NCBI RefSeq assembly: GCF_000177195.2
Contig: NC_015953.1
Location: 2,914,001-2,978,000 of the forward strand
Length of the DNA: 64,000 bases
Source of the DNA: Streptomyces sp. SirexAA-E
Lineage (GTDB): Bacteria; Actinomycetota; Actinomycetes; Streptomycetales; Streptomycetaceae
Reading direction: 5' to 3'
The notes under the pieces were generated by a model. The model worked only from the letters and a program-made list of their open reading frames with translations, ran no database searches and was not told the origin of the DNA. Position numbers and translations under genes: made by a program. Each line of letters opens with the position of its first letter. Position 1 is the stretch's first letter. Of the stretch, positions 1 through 11,313 are shown piece by piece.

Positions 1-39
1 CCCCGCAACTCGGGGGATTGCGGGAGGGAAGTCCACAAC

Positions 40-561
40 ATGCACCCTGCACAAACAGTCACGTCCGGAGATCCGCGACTCAGCTGGAGCAGCACCGAAC
101 TCAGCCGCACACCCCAGCTCCACCACCGCCGCGACGGCATCCTGCCGGCCGTGGCCGCAGCCCTGTCCGTACGCGGCGAGACACTCACCTGCACCGCGGG
201 AAAAGGCGACCGGCCACCCGTCCTGCACCCCCTCGTCCAGGACTTCCTCGACACCCTCACCAGCAACCAGCGCGAACGCTTCACCGGCCGCTGCCCCGAA
301 GCCATACTGCTCTCCCGGCAACTCACGGCCGCCGACGGCAGCCGCTCCAAGCGGGCCCAGCGCAAGCCCCTCACCAACGGCGAGGCACGCCGCGCCCTCA
401 AACACGCCCGGATCACCGCCCGGCACATCCGCGAGGACGGCGACCCCCTCCACGGCGGCTACGCGGCCCCCTGCCGCTCCTGCGCGGTGATGCTCGCCCA
501 CTTCGGCGTACGCCCCGTCGACCTCACCACCGGTACGGCCGCCACCGCCGAGAAGAGCTGA
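40..561 (+). CDS. YwqJ-type nucleic-acid deaminase (putative toxin domain), stand-alone
   Basis: A 173-residue protein whose visible motifs match the YwqJ branch of the deaminase superfamily. Cys85-Pro86-Glu87 fits the zinc-ligand/catalytic-Glu motif, and Pro144-Cys145-x-x-Cys148 fits the second zinc motif near the C-terminus. Family members are usually C-terminal toxin domains of secreted polymorphic toxins. This copy has no signal peptide, trafficking domain or membrane segment, so it is a free-standing domain. The start is ATG 40, about 8 bases after a GGGAGGG ribosome site. The next gene, 10 bp downstream, encodes a SUKH-3 protein, a known immunity family for such toxins, which supports a toxin/immunity reading. 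The substrate (DNA, RNA or free nucleotide) cannot be told from the sequence, and a domesticated non-toxic role is possible. Confidence 0.72.
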   Translation: MHPAQTVTSGDPRLSWSSTELSRTPQLHHRRDGILPAVAAALSVRGETLTCTAGKGDRPPVLHPLVQDFLDTLTSNQRERFTGRCPEAILLSRQLTAADGSRSKRAQRKPLTNGEARRALKHARITARHIREDGDPLHGGYAAPCRSCAVMLAHFGVRPVDLTTGTAATAEKS

Positions 562-571
562 GCCACCACCC

Positions 572-1090
572 ATGCGCGAACGAACCGACATCCCCGCCCA
601 GCAGGAACACGCCCCCTCCGTCCGCTTCCCCGGCCCCGTCGAGGCCGCCCTGCGCGAAGCCGGCTGGCAACCCGGACGCTGGGACATCCGCCAGGCCGAG
701 GAATGGGCCGACGCCCTGCGCTCCCACACCTCACCCGCCGGACACCGGCACGCCGTCTTCCCGGCGGCCGTCGAGGCCTGGGCCGAATTCGGCGGACTGC
801 GCGTCACCGCCTCCGCACCCGGCCGGCAGATCGCCCCCGCCGTCCTGCGCATCGACCCCCTGCGCGGACTCCACCTGGCCCGCACCCTCGGCGACCTCGG
901 CCGCGCCCTGGAGACCGAGGTGGCACCACTCGGCGAAGAAGGGGACGGCCAGGCCGTACTCGCCATCGACAACGAAGGACGCGTCTACTCCGTCGACCAC
1001 ACCGGCGACTGGTACCTCGGCTCCGACATCGACCGCGCCCTCGCCACCCTCGTCGCCGGCGTCCAGCCCACCCGGCTCACCTCCGCCTGA
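572..1090 (+). CDS. SUKH-3 domain immunity protein
   Basis: A 172-residue soluble acidic protein. Its middle (a GWxPGR segment near residue 31, then a region rich in alternating hydrophobics) and its end (a GRVYSVD...DWYLG block near residues 136-152) look like the SUKH-3 family. SUKH proteins bind and neutralise polymorphic toxins, including deaminases. It begins 10 bp after the deaminase stop, and the purine-rich end of that gene can act as its ribosome site, so the two are almost certainly co-transcribed. It ends 23 bp before the convergent sensor-kinase gene. Immunity function is inferred from family and adjacency. Confidence 0.7.
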   Translation: MRERTDIPAQQEHAPSVRFPGPVEAALREAGWQPGRWDIRQAEEWADALRSHTSPAGHRHAVFPAAVEAWAEFGGLRVTASAPGRQIAPAVLRIDPLRGLHLARTLGDLGRALETEVAPLGEEGDGQAVLAIDNEGRVYSVDHTGDWYLGSDIDRALATLVAGVQPTRLTSA

Positions 1091-1113
1091 CCGGACGCCA
1101 CCGCCCCACCGGC

Positions 1114-2451
1114 TCACACCCCCGGTGCCGCCGACACGTCCGGAAGCACCGCCGACACCCGGAAACCCCCCGCGTCCGTCGGACCCGACACGAACACACC
1201 CCCCAGCCCCAGCACCCGCTCCCGCATCCCCACCAGACCGTTGCCCCCGCTCGGCAGACCCGCGTCAGCGGTGACACCGTCCGTCGGACCGTTCTCCACC
1301 TGCATCGCCACCTCCGCACCCCGGTGCGCCAGCCGGACCCACGTCCTCGCACCCGCCGCGTGCTTGTGGACGTTCGTCAACGCCTCCTGCACCACCCGGT
1401 ACGCCGTCTGCTCCACCTCCGGCGCATACGCGCGCAGCTCACCGTCGACCGACAGCTCCACCGCCATCCCCGCGTCCCGGGACTGCGCCACCAACGCCTC
1501 CACCTCACGCAGCCGCGGCCCGTCCTCCACCGCCACCTCGACGGAGACCTCCGCCGCCACCCGGCCCACCGAGGCCAACGGCACCCGGCCACCCGCCGAC
1601 GGAGCGACGAGCGCGTCCCCGCTCCGCAGCACCCCCAGCATCTCCCGCAGCTCCGTCAACGCCTGTCTGCCCATGTCACCGACCAGCGCCGCGTTGCGCA
1701 CCGCCTTCGCCGGATCCTTCGGCGCCACCGCCTGCAACGCCGCCGCGTGCACCACCATCAGACTCACCCGGTGCGCCACCACGTCGTGCATCTCCCGGGC
1801 GATCCGGGTCCGCTCCTCCGTACGCGCCCACTCGGCCCGCTCCTCGGCACGGTCCGCCAGCAGCGACAGCTCCCGCTCCAGCGAGTCCGCCCGCTCCCGC
1901 AAGCTCTCCATCAGCCGGCGCCGCGCCCCGATGTACAGCCCGAACAGCACCGCCGGCGCCGTCAGCCCCAGCGCCATGAACAGCGACACCAGCGGGATGT
2001 ACCAGCCCCCGGGGCCGAAATCCGTGTCCGCGTGCGCGCTGACGCTCTGCCGCAGCCGCACGTACCCCACGATGAACGAGCCGACGAACGTCATCCCCGT
2101 CAGCACGACGGTGATCCTGCGCGGCACCTCCGAGGCGGCCAGCGTGTAGAGGCCGACGAGCGCCATCAGGAAGCCCATCTCGGCCGGCGTCGTCGCGATC
2201 GACACCAGGACCACCGCGATCGGCCACCGGCGGCGCACCACCAGCACCGAACCGGCCAGCAGCCCGAACAGCACCCCGAGCGGCACCGGCAACCCGGTGT
2301 CCCCGGCGAACCCCACCCCCTCCAGCGCGCACTCCAGCGCCGAAACCAGCGCCAGCCCCACGTCCAGGGCGACACCACGCCGCCGCTCCCACCACCAGTA
2401 GCCGCGGGTGGTCGCGCCCGCCGCTTCCTGGTCTGCCCCCGTTGCGGTCAT
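1114..2451 (-). CDS. NarL-family sensor histidine kinase (HisKA_3), orphan
   Basis: A 445-residue kinase. The N-terminal 180 residues hold about five to six membrane segments (roughly 28-47, 56-72, 78-105, 112-132, 152-175), followed by a short coiled coil. The dimerisation/phospho-acceptor motif is REMHDVVAH, with His222 the likely phosphorylated residue. The HATPase_c domain has its N-box around Asn360 (EALTNVHKHA) and a G-box GNGLVGMR at 403-410. No extracytoplasmic sensor domain is visible. The start is ATG 2451; the reading frame stays open further upstream but would overlap the divergent gene at 2606 and is not used. No response regulator lies beside it, so its partner is unknown. Confidence 0.85.
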   Translation of the reverse strand: MTATGADQEAAGATTRGYWWWERRRGVALDVGLALVSALECALEGVGFAGDTGLPVPLGVLFGLLAGSVLVVRRRWPIAVVLVSIATTPAEMGFLMALVGLYTLAASEVPRRITVVLTGMTFVGSFIVGYVRLRQSVSAHADTDFGPGGWYIPLVSLFMALGLTAPAVLFGLYIGARRRLMESLRERADSLERELSLLADRAEERAEWARTEERTRIAREMHDVVAHRVSLMVVHAAALQAVAPKDPAKAVRNAALVGDMGRQALTELREMLGVLRSGDALVAPSAGGRVPLASVGRVAAEVSVEVAVEDGPRLREVEALVAQSRDAGMAVELSVDGELRAYAPEVEQTAYRVVQEALTNVHKHAAGARTWVRLAHRGAEVAMQVENGPTDGVTADAGLPSGGNGLVGMRERVLGLGGVFVSGPTDAGGFRVSAVLPDVSAAPGV

Positions 2452-2605
2452 GGCATCCAGCGTACGGGCGGGCGCATCCGTTTTTCCGGGAGTCCGCAAG
2501 CACACATGGTCACCGGCGGCGGCGCGACGGTGCGTAGATCGCACGATCCGGTGAACCGACCGGCCTTCCGCTCCGGACGTCCGCATTCCGGACGACCGTG
2601 GTCGC

Positions 2606-3478
2606 ATGACACGTGCCAGCGGTAAGTACGCGGACTTCGAGGGCCTGCGGGAGAAGGCGGTGGCCCTGCGCCGGGAGGGCCTCAGCCGCCGCCAGATCCG
2701 TGACCGGCTGTCCGTCCACAACAACGACCTCCTGAACCGCCTCCTGGAGGGCGGGCCCGCCCCCGACTGGACGAGGCGGCCGGGCGCGGGGGGCGGCGGC
2801 CTTCGGGCGAGGGCGCGGGAGCTGCGGCTCCAGGGCCTGACGTACGACGCGATCCAGGTGGAGCTGGGGTGCTCGAAGAGTTCGATCTCGCTGTGGGTGC
2901 GGGACCTGCCGAGACCGCCTCGGCGGACCCGCGAGGACGCCTCGGCCATCGCGCGACGGGGGTGGGAGGCCACGCTGCGCCGGCGCGAGGCGGAACGCCG
3001 GCGAACAAGGGAGGGGGCCCGCCGGGAGACGGAGACGCTGAGCGAGCGCGAGCTGTTCGTCGTGGGCGTGGCTCTCTACTGGGCCGAAGGCACCAAGTCC
3101 AAGCCCTACCGGCGCCAGGAACGCGCGTCCTTCGTCAACAGCGATCCGGGCGTGATCGGCGTCTACCTCGCCTGGCTCCGGCTCCTCGGGGTCACGTCCG
3201 ATCAGCTCAGGTTCCACGTCCACATCCACGAGTCCGCCGACGTCGCGGAAGCGGAACGCTTCTGGGCCGGGCACACCGGCGCCGACACGTCGCGGTTCGG
3301 CAAGACCTCACTGAAGAGGCATCAGCCGAGGAGCAACAGGAAGAACGTCGGGGAGAACTACCGGGGTTGCCTCGTGATCCACGTCCTGCGGAGCGCGGAG
3401 CTGTACCGTCGCATCGAAGGCTGGTGGTACGGCATAGTAGGTGCTGCACTTTCGCCCGAGAAGCAAAATCGGGCATAG
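2606..3478 (+). CDS. Tandem-HTH protein with LAGLIDADG-like C-terminal domain, function unknown
   Basis: A 290-residue basic protein. Two helix-turn-helix-like segments are visible: residues about 10-50 (around SRRQIRDRLSV) and about 67-105 (around TYDAIQVELGCSKSSISLW). A charged linker follows. From about residue 150 there is a domain starting VVGVALYWAEGTKSK, which resembles the helix of LAGLIDADG-fold proteins with Glu in place of the usual Asp. Later stretches are rich in aromatic and basic residues. It is either a DNA-binding regulator with a LAGLIDADG-like fold (as in WhiA) or a homing-endonuclease relative. It ends 11 bp before tRNA-Gln on the same strand. Nuclease activity is not claimed. 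Confidence 0.6.
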   Translation: MTRASGKYADFEGLREKAVALRREGLSRRQIRDRLSVHNNDLLNRLLEGGPAPDWTRRPGAGGGGLRARARELRLQGLTYDAIQVELGCSKSSISLWVRDLPRPPRRTREDASAIARRGWEATLRRREAERRRTREGARRETETLSERELFVVGVALYWAEGTKSKPYRRQERASFVNSDPGVIGVYLAWLRLLGVTSDQLRFHVHIHESADVAEAERFWAGHTGADTSRFGKTSLKRHQPRSNRKNVGENYRGCLVIHVLRSAELYRRIEGWWYGIVGAALSPEKQNRA

Positions 3479-3489
3479 TGCTCAGACCA

Positions 3490-3560
3490 TCCCGGGTCGT
3501 CTAATGGCAGGACAAATGGTTTTGGTCCATTGAATGAGGGTTCGATTCCTTCCCCGGGAG
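3490..3560 (+). tRNA. tRNA-Gln (anticodon TTG)
   Basis: A complete cloverleaf is visible. The acceptor stem TCCCGGG (3490-3496) pairs with CCCGGGA (3553-3559). The anticodon stem AATGG/CCATT encloses a loop with TTG at 3522-3524. The T-loop contains GGTTCGATTCC. The 3' CCA is not encoded. It lies 111 bp upstream of glmU, an arrangement familiar in actinobacteria. Confidence 0.95.
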
Positions 3561-3670
3561 CCCACTCGCCGCAGGCCCCGACCCAACCGGTCGGGGCCCG
3601 CGCTCGTTTCGGGCCGAAACACCCCCGGTATCCTGCGGACGTCCGCCACCCGAAGCCGAAGGGCACATCC

Positions 3671-5119
3671 GTGAGCACCACAAGCCCGGCAGCCGTCGTC
3701 GTCCTCGCAGCGGGTGAGGGCACCCGCATGAAGTCCAGGACTCCCAAGGTTCTGCACGAGATCTCCGGGCGCTCGCTCGTCGGTCACGTCGTCGCCGCAG
3801 CGCGCGCGCTCGGCCCGCGGCACCTCGTCGTGGTCGTGGGCCACGCGAGCGAGCAGGTCACCGCGCACCTGTCCGCCGACGAGACCCCCGTGCGCACCGC
3901 CTACCAGGCCGAGCGCAAGGGCACCGGCAACGCCGTCCGGATGGGGCTCGACGAGCTGGGCGGGACCGTCGACGGGACCGTGATCGTCGTCTGCGGCGAC
4001 ACCCCGCTGCTCTCCGGCGAGACCCTCTCCGCGCTCGCCTCCACGCACGCCGCCGACGCCAACGCCGTCACCGTGCTGACCGCCGAGGTCCCGGATTCCA
4101 CCGGCTACGGCCGGATCGTCCGCGACGCGGCCACCGGCGCGGTCACCGAGATCGTCGAGCACAAGGACGCCACCGCCGCGCAGCGCGCGATCCGGGAGAT
4201 CAACTCCGGGGTGTTCGCGTTCGACGGCCGGCTGCTGGGCGAGGCGCTCGGCAAGGTGCGCACGGACAACAGCCAGGGCGAGGAGTACCTCACCGACGTG
4301 CTGGCGATCCTGCGTGCGGACGGCCACCGGGTCGGGGCCTCGGTCGCGGACGACCACCGGGAGATCCTGGGCATCAACAACCGGCTCCAGCTCGCCGAGG
4401 CCCGCCGACTGCTCAACGAGCGGCTGCTGGAGCGCGCGATGCTGGCCGGGGTGACGGTCGTGGACCCGGCGTCCACACTGATCGACGCGACGGTGACGTA
4501 CGAGTCCGACGTGACCGTGCACCCGGGGACGCAGCTGCTCGGCACGACGCACCTGGCCCAGGACGCCGAGGTCGGCCCGAACTCGCGGCTCACGGACACC
4601 GTGGTCGGGGCCGGTGCGCGGGTGGACAACACCGTGGCGGAGGGCGCTGAGGTCGGCCCGGGCGCGACGGTGGGCCCGTTCGCGTATCTGCGTCCCGGGA
4701 CGCGGCTCGGCCCGAAGGCGAAGGCCGGCACGTACGTGGAGATGAAGAACGCCACGATCGGCGAGGGCACCAAGGTCCCGCACCTGAGTTATGTGGGTGA
4801 CGCGACCATCGGTGACCACACCAACATCGGTGCGGCGAGCGTCTTCGTGAACTACGACGGGGTGGCCAAGCACCACACGACGATCGGGTCCCACTGCCGG
4901 ACCGGGTCGGACAATATGTTTGTGGCGCCTGTCACGGTCGGGGACGGTGTCTACACGGCCGCGGGGTCGGTCATCACCAAGGACGTGCCGGCCGGCTCGC
5001 TGGCCGTGGCGCGGGGCCAGCAGCGGAATATCGAGGGTTGGGTGGCCCGTAAGCGTCCCGGCAGCGCCGCGGCGCAGGCGGCCCAGGCGGCCGCTGCGGA
5101 GTCCGACGTCGAAAGCTGA
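3671..5119 (+). CDS. glmU: Bifunctional UDP-GlcNAc pyrophosphorylase / GlcN-1-P acetyltransferase
   Basis: A 482-residue GlmU, which makes UDP-N-acetylglucosamine for peptidoglycan and other glycans by acetylating GlcN-1-P and then uridylylating it. The N-terminal uridylyltransferase motif LAAGEGTRMKS is at residues 12-22. From about residue 265 the C-terminal half shows the hexapeptide repeats of a left-handed beta-helix (for example the region around VGPNSRL and GPFAYLRPGT) and the conserved HLSYVGDA...NIGA segment. The GTG at 3671 is chosen because it places the nucleotide-binding motif at the usual distance from the N-terminus; the frame is open upstream through the tRNA. prs follows after 119 bp in the same orientation, as in other actinobacteria. 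Confidence 0.97.
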   Translation: MSTTSPAAVVVLAAGEGTRMKSRTPKVLHEISGRSLVGHVVAAARALGPRHLVVVVGHASEQVTAHLSADETPVRTAYQAERKGTGNAVRMGLDELGGTVDGTVIVVCGDTPLLSGETLSALASTHAADANAVTVLTAEVPDSTGYGRIVRDAATGAVTEIVEHKDATAAQRAIREINSGVFAFDGRLLGEALGKVRTDNSQGEEYLTDVLAILRADGHRVGASVADDHREILGINNRLQLAEARRLLNERLLERAMLAGVTVVDPASTLIDATVTYESDVTVHPGTQLLGTTHLAQDAEVGPNSRLTDTVVGAGARVDNTVAEGAEVGPGATVGPFAYLRPGTRLGPKAKAGTYVEMKNATIGEGTKVPHLSYVGDATIGDHTNIGAASVFVNYDGVAKHHTTIGSHCRTGSDNMFVAPVTVGDGVYTAAGSVITKDVPAGSLAVARGQQRNIEGWVARKRPGSAAAQAAQAAAAESDVES

Positions 5120-5238
5120 CCGGAAACAGGTGCGCCGCAGGCGGCGTACCGTGATAGATGCTCACCCATTTCGGCTGGCTCGTCGCACATCGGGACACAT
5201 GCGCGCGGTGCCAGATACACGTCTGAGGAGACTGTGCT

Positions 5239-6216
5239 GTGACCGGGATCAAGACGACCGGCGAGAAGAAACTGATGCTCTTCTCCGGCCGCGCCCACCC
5301 CGAGCTGGCCGAGGAGGTCGCGCACCAGCTGGGTGTGGGCCTCGTGCCGACGAAGGCCTTCGATTTCGCCAACGGTGAGATCTACGTGCGGTTCCAGGAG
5401 TCCGCACGTGGCGCCGACTGCTTCCTGATCCAGAGCCACACGGCTCCGATCAACAAGTGGATCATGGAGCAGCTGATCATGCTGGACGCGCTGAAGCGTG
5501 CGTCCGCCCGGTCGATCACGGTGATCGTGCCGTTCTACGGTTACGCCCGCCAGGACAAGAAGCACCGCGGTCGTGAGCCGATCTCGGCGCGTCTGATCGC
5601 GGACCTGATGAAGACGGCGGGTGCGGACCGGATCCTCACGGTGGATCTGCACACGGACCAGATCCAGGGCTTCTTCGACGGTCCGGTGGACCACCTGTTC
5701 GCGCTGCCGATCCTGGCGGACTACGTGGGTGCGAAGGTGGACCGGTCGAAGCTGACGGTCGTCTCGCCGGACGCGGGCCGGGTGCGGGTCGCGGACCGCT
5801 GGTGCGACCGGTTGGACGCCCCGCTGGCGATCGTGCACAAGCGCCGCGACAAGGACGTGCCGAACCAGGTCAGCGTCCACGAGGTCGTGGGCAACGTCGA
5901 GGGCCGGGTGTGTGTGCTGGTCGACGACATGATCGACACCGGTGGCACGATCTGCGCCGCCGCGGACGCCCTGTTCGCGCACGGTGCGGAGGACGTCATA
6001 GTGACGGCGACGCACGGGGTGCTGTCGGGCCCCGCGGCGGACCGCCTGAAGAATTCGAAGGTGAGCGAGTTCGTGTTCACGGACACGCTGCCGACGCCGG
6101 GCGAGCTGGAGCTCGACAAGATCACGGTTCTCTCGATCGCGCCGACGATCGCGCGTGCGGTGCGTGAGGTGTTCGAGGACGGTTCGGTGACGAGCCTCTT
6201 CGAGGAGCAGGGCTGA
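5239..6216 (+). CDS. prs: Ribose-phosphate pyrophosphokinase (PRPP synthetase)
   Basis: A 325-residue class I PRPP synthetase converting ribose-5-phosphate and ATP to PRPP for nucleotide, His, Trp and NAD synthesis. The cation/ATP motif VDLHTDQIQGFF is at 135-146, and the PRPP-binding loop VLVDDMIDTGGTI at 226-238. The catalytic flexible-loop region HKRRDKD is at 200-206. It starts at GTG 5239, 8 bases after GAGGAG. Downstream lies a short perfect hairpin overlapping its stop, then the rplY promoter region. Confidence 0.97.
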   Translation: MTGIKTTGEKKLMLFSGRAHPELAEEVAHQLGVGLVPTKAFDFANGEIYVRFQESARGADCFLIQSHTAPINKWIMEQLIMLDALKRASARSITVIVPFYGYARQDKKHRGREPISARLIADLMKTAGADRILTVDLHTDQIQGFFDGPVDHLFALPILADYVGAKVDRSKLTVVSPDAGRVRVADRWCDRLDAPLAIVHKRRDKDVPNQVSVHEVVGNVEGRVCVLVDDMIDTGGTICAAADALFAHGAEDVIVTATHGVLSGPAADRLKNSKVSEFVFTDTLPTPGELELDKITVLSIAPTIARAVREVFEDGSVTSLFEEQG

Positions 6217-6232
6217 TCACCCTCGGGTGATC
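6215..6232 (+). terminator. Short perfect hairpin at the prs stop codon
   Basis: An 18-bp perfect palindrome with arms GATCACCC and GGGTGATC and a 2-base centre overlaps the prs TGA. It could end or attenuate prs transcription. There is no T run, so terminator function is only plausible. Confidence 0.4.
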
Positions 6233-6236
6233 CACT

Positions 6237-6266
6237 TTGGGGTGCGGCCTCCCCGCCGGGTAGACT
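6237..6266 (+). promoter_or_regulatory. Candidate promoter of rplY
   Basis: TTGGGG (6237-6242) and TAGACT (6261-6266) are separated by 18 bp, which fits a housekeeping-sigma promoter. The overlapping GGGTAG at 6258-6263 also resembles the -10 of sigma-B-type promoters, of interest because rplY/ctc is a general-stress gene in Bacillus. The roughly 130-bp leader to the rplY start holds no gene. Confidence 0.4.
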
Positions 6267-6404
6267 CAGTGAGTTGCTCGGCGAGGGAGGCCGTTCTCAT
6301 GGGAGACCGTGGGGGCCGCTGTCCGTTATCGACGCGCTCTTCGTAGCAGGCCTGTCGTGGGCCGGGTGACCGTCAGATTTTCGTCACCTCACGAGGAGTG
6401 CATC

Positions 6405-6989
6405 ATGGCCGAGATCAAGCTCGCCACCGAGGTCCGTACCGAGTTCGGCAAGGGCGCCGCCCGCCGTATCCGTCGGGCCAACCAGGTTCCCGGTGTGGTC
6501 TACGGCCACGGCGCCGAGCCGGTCCACGTCACGCTGCCGGGTCACGACCTGCTGCTGGCGCTGCGTACGCCGAACGTCCTGATCGGTCTGGAGATCGACG
6601 GCAAGGACGCCCTGGTCATCCCGAAGGCCGTCCAGCGCAACGCCATCAAGGGCGACATCGAGCACGTCGACCTGCTGACCGTGAAGCGCGGCGAGAAGGT
6701 CAACGTCGAGGTCGCGGTGCACGCCGAGGGCGACCTGGCGCCGGGTGCGAACCTGCTCGAGTTCGTGATGAACACGCTGCTCGTCGAGGCCGAGGCCACC
6801 CACATCCCCGAGTCGGTCACGGTCTCCGTGGCGGGCCTGGACGCCGGTGCGTCGGTGCTGGCGAAGGACATCCCGCTGCCGTCCGGTTCGGTGCTGGCCG
6901 AGGACCCGGAGGCCGTCGTGCTGGCCGTCGTGGCCGCGCAGTCCGAGCCGGCGTCCGACGAGGCCGCCGCCGAGGGCGAAGAGGCCTGA
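6405..6989 (+). CDS. rplY: 50S ribosomal protein L25/general stress protein Ctc
   Basis: A 194-residue protein of the long CTC form of L25, which binds 5S rRNA. The N-terminal L25 domain (residues 1 to about 92, including the GxGAARRIRR and PGVVYGHG segments) is followed by the TL5/CTC C-terminal beta domain and an acidic Ala/Glu-rich tail. ATG 6405 follows a strong ACGAGGAG site at 6391-6398. It is closed by a clear intrinsic terminator and followed by pth, the standard actinobacterial order. Confidence 0.96.
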   Translation: MAEIKLATEVRTEFGKGAARRIRRANQVPGVVYGHGAEPVHVTLPGHDLLLALRTPNVLIGLEIDGKDALVIPKAVQRNAIKGDIEHVDLLTVKRGEKVNVEVAVHAEGDLAPGANLLEFVMNTLLVEAEATHIPESVTVSVAGLDAGASVLAKDIPLPSGSVLAEDPEAVVLAVVAAQSEPASDEAAAEGEEA

Positions 6990-7013
6990 GCCTCGTCGCA
7001 CCTGCTTCACTGA

Positions 7014-7054
7014 CGGGGTGGCGTCTCCCTTCCGGGGTGCGCCGCCCCGTTTTT
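7014..7054 (+). terminator. Intrinsic terminator after rplY
   Basis: A 10-bp GC-rich stem (7014-7023 with 7040-7049, one G-T pair) is followed directly by TTTTT. It sits 25 bp after the rplY stop and before pth. Confidence 0.8.
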
Positions 7055-7115
7055 GCTGTATCCCCATCGATCCACTGGTCCGTACTGGTCCGTACCGCGA
7101 GGAGACCGAGCGCAG

Positions 7116-7709
7116 ATGTCCGACGCCACCGACCCCTGGCTGATCGTGGGCCTCGGAAACCCCGGCCCCGAGTACGCGGCGAACCGGCACAACGTCGGGT
7201 TCATGGTCGCCGATCTGCTGGCGACGCGGATCGGCGGGAAGTTCAAGCGGGCGCAGAAGGCGCAGGCGCAGGTGGTGGAGGGGCGGGTGGGTCCGCCGGG
7301 TCCGCTGAGTCGTCGGGTGGTGCTGGTGAAGCCGATGTCGTACATGAATCTGTCGGGCGGGCCGGTGACGGCGTTGCGGGATTTCTACAAGGTGCCGACG
7401 GACCATGTGGTGGCGGTGCACGACGAGTTGGACATCGACTACGGGACGCTGCGGTTGAAGCTGGGGGGCGGTGACAACGGGCACAACGGGCTGAAGTCGA
7501 TGACGAAGGCGATGGGTCCGGACTATCACCGGGTGCGGTTCGGGATCGGCCGGCCGCCGGGGCGGATGCAGGTCGCGGACTTCGTGCTGAAGGATTTCTC
7601 GTCCGGGGAGCGCAAGGAGCTGGGTTACCTGGTGGATCGGGCGGCGGACGCGGTGGAGGCGTTGGTGGCCGAGGGGTTGGAGCGGGCGCAGTCGGCGTAC
7701 AACTCCTGA
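7116..7709 (+). CDS. pth: Peptidyl-tRNA hydrolase
   Basis: A 197-residue enzyme that releases tRNA from drop-off peptidyl-tRNAs. The GLGNPG motif is at 12-17 and catalytic His25 lies in RHNVGF. The HDELDID and [12 protein letters not shown] segments supply the other conserved catalytic and tRNA-contact residues. ATG 7116 follows GCGAGGAG at about 7097-7104; a longer in-frame start at 7053 lies inside the rplY terminator and is rejected. Confidence 0.97.
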   Translation: MSDATDPWLIVGLGNPGPEYAANRHNVGFMVADLLATRIGGKFKRAQKAQAQVVEGRVGPPGPLSRRVVLVKPMSYMNLSGGPVTALRDFYKVPTDHVVAVHDELDIDYGTLRLKLGGGDNGHNGLKSMTKAMGPDYHRVRFGIGRPPGRMQVADFVLKDFSSGERKELGYLVDRAADAVEALVAEGLERAQSAYNS

Positions 7710-7784
7710 CATTCCTGCTGCTTCTCGGGTGTTTTCCGGCCACGAGTTGACCGGGGGTCCGGCTCTCCCCAAAGATCTGCCCCC

Positions 7785-8255
7785 ATGAAACGGAGCACGT
7801 CCCACCGGCTGTTGGACCATGGCCGTACGTTCGCGGCCGGCTGTGTCGTCCTGTTGTTGCTCGTGGCGGGGGCGTGGGCGTCGTGGGGGACGGCGCATCA
7901 CGTCGTGCTGTCCAAGGGGCGTGAGCACGGGACGATGTCGGTCACGGGGTGTGGTGACGACATGTGTACGGGGTCGTTCGCGCCGGACGAGCGGTCCGAG
8001 CGGCGGGCCGGGGTGACGATCGAGAGGTCCGTCGCGGTGCGCAGGGGTGACCGTTTCCCGGTGGTGGTGAAGCCGGGGACCGGGGAGGTCGTGCGGACGG
8101 GTGTGCCGGGGTTCCTGCACGCGTGGGTGCCGCTCGGCGGTGCGCTGGTGCTGTCGGCGCTGGTGCTCGCGGGCGGGATGCGGCTGACGCGGACGGCGTG
8201 GGGTGCGGGTGTCGCGGGTGCGGCCCTGCTGGCGGCGACGTTCTTCGCGCTGTGA
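7785..8255 (+). CDS. Three-segment membrane protein, unknown function
   Basis: A 156-residue protein not recognised. Hydrophobic segments lie at about 15-34, 113-131 and 137-155. The roughly 80-residue loop between the first two contains a CGDDMC motif (Cys56, Cys61) that could form a disulphide outside the cell. It begins 75 bp after pth and ends 30 bp before the convergent ppc gene. Confidence 0.7.
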   Translation: MKRSTSHRLLDHGRTFAAGCVVLLLLVAGAWASWGTAHHVVLSKGREHGTMSVTGCGDDMCTGSFAPDERSERRAGVTIERSVAVRRGDRFPVVVKPGTGEVVRTGVPGFLHAWVPLGGALVLSALVLAGGMRLTRTAWGAGVAGAALLAATFFAL

Positions 8256-8285
8256 GGGCCGCACCCGCCGGTGCGCGGCTGGGGG

Positions 8286-11015
<2,730 letters not shown>

Positions 11016-11313
11016 AGTGTGCGGCTCCTTGCAGTGGTGGGAAGAGGTGCGTCGCGTAAGCGTCTCCCTGGAAGGTGGCGGCGGGAGACAGGTGAGCACT
11101 TCTGTCACAGGGTTCCGGGGTCGTCGCGGTACTCACGCCACCCCGGGTGAACGCAGAGTGCGGACCGCGCTGTCCGACCGTCCCAGGATAGGCGTCCGGG
11201 GTGTGGACGTGCCCGCAGCCCTGCGGAGAGGTTCGTGCCGGGGTTCGGGGGCAGGCGTCACTTGGGTGGTGGCGGCGGCGGTCGCGTGTCACGGGCCGAT
11301 TCGCTGCCATACT

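Noticed and set aside
2452..2973. Extended N-terminus for the sensor kinase
   Set aside because: It would overlap the divergent HTH gene, and membrane segments start naturally after ATG 2451.
2606..3560. An integrated element using tRNA-Gln as attachment site
   Set aside because: No integrase, no duplicated tRNA 3' end and no change in composition are seen; the neighbouring genes fit the ordinary backbone.
6309..6404. Longer N-terminus for rplY from an upstream in-frame start
   Set aside because: ATG 6405 has a strong ribosome site and begins exactly at the conserved L25 N-terminus.
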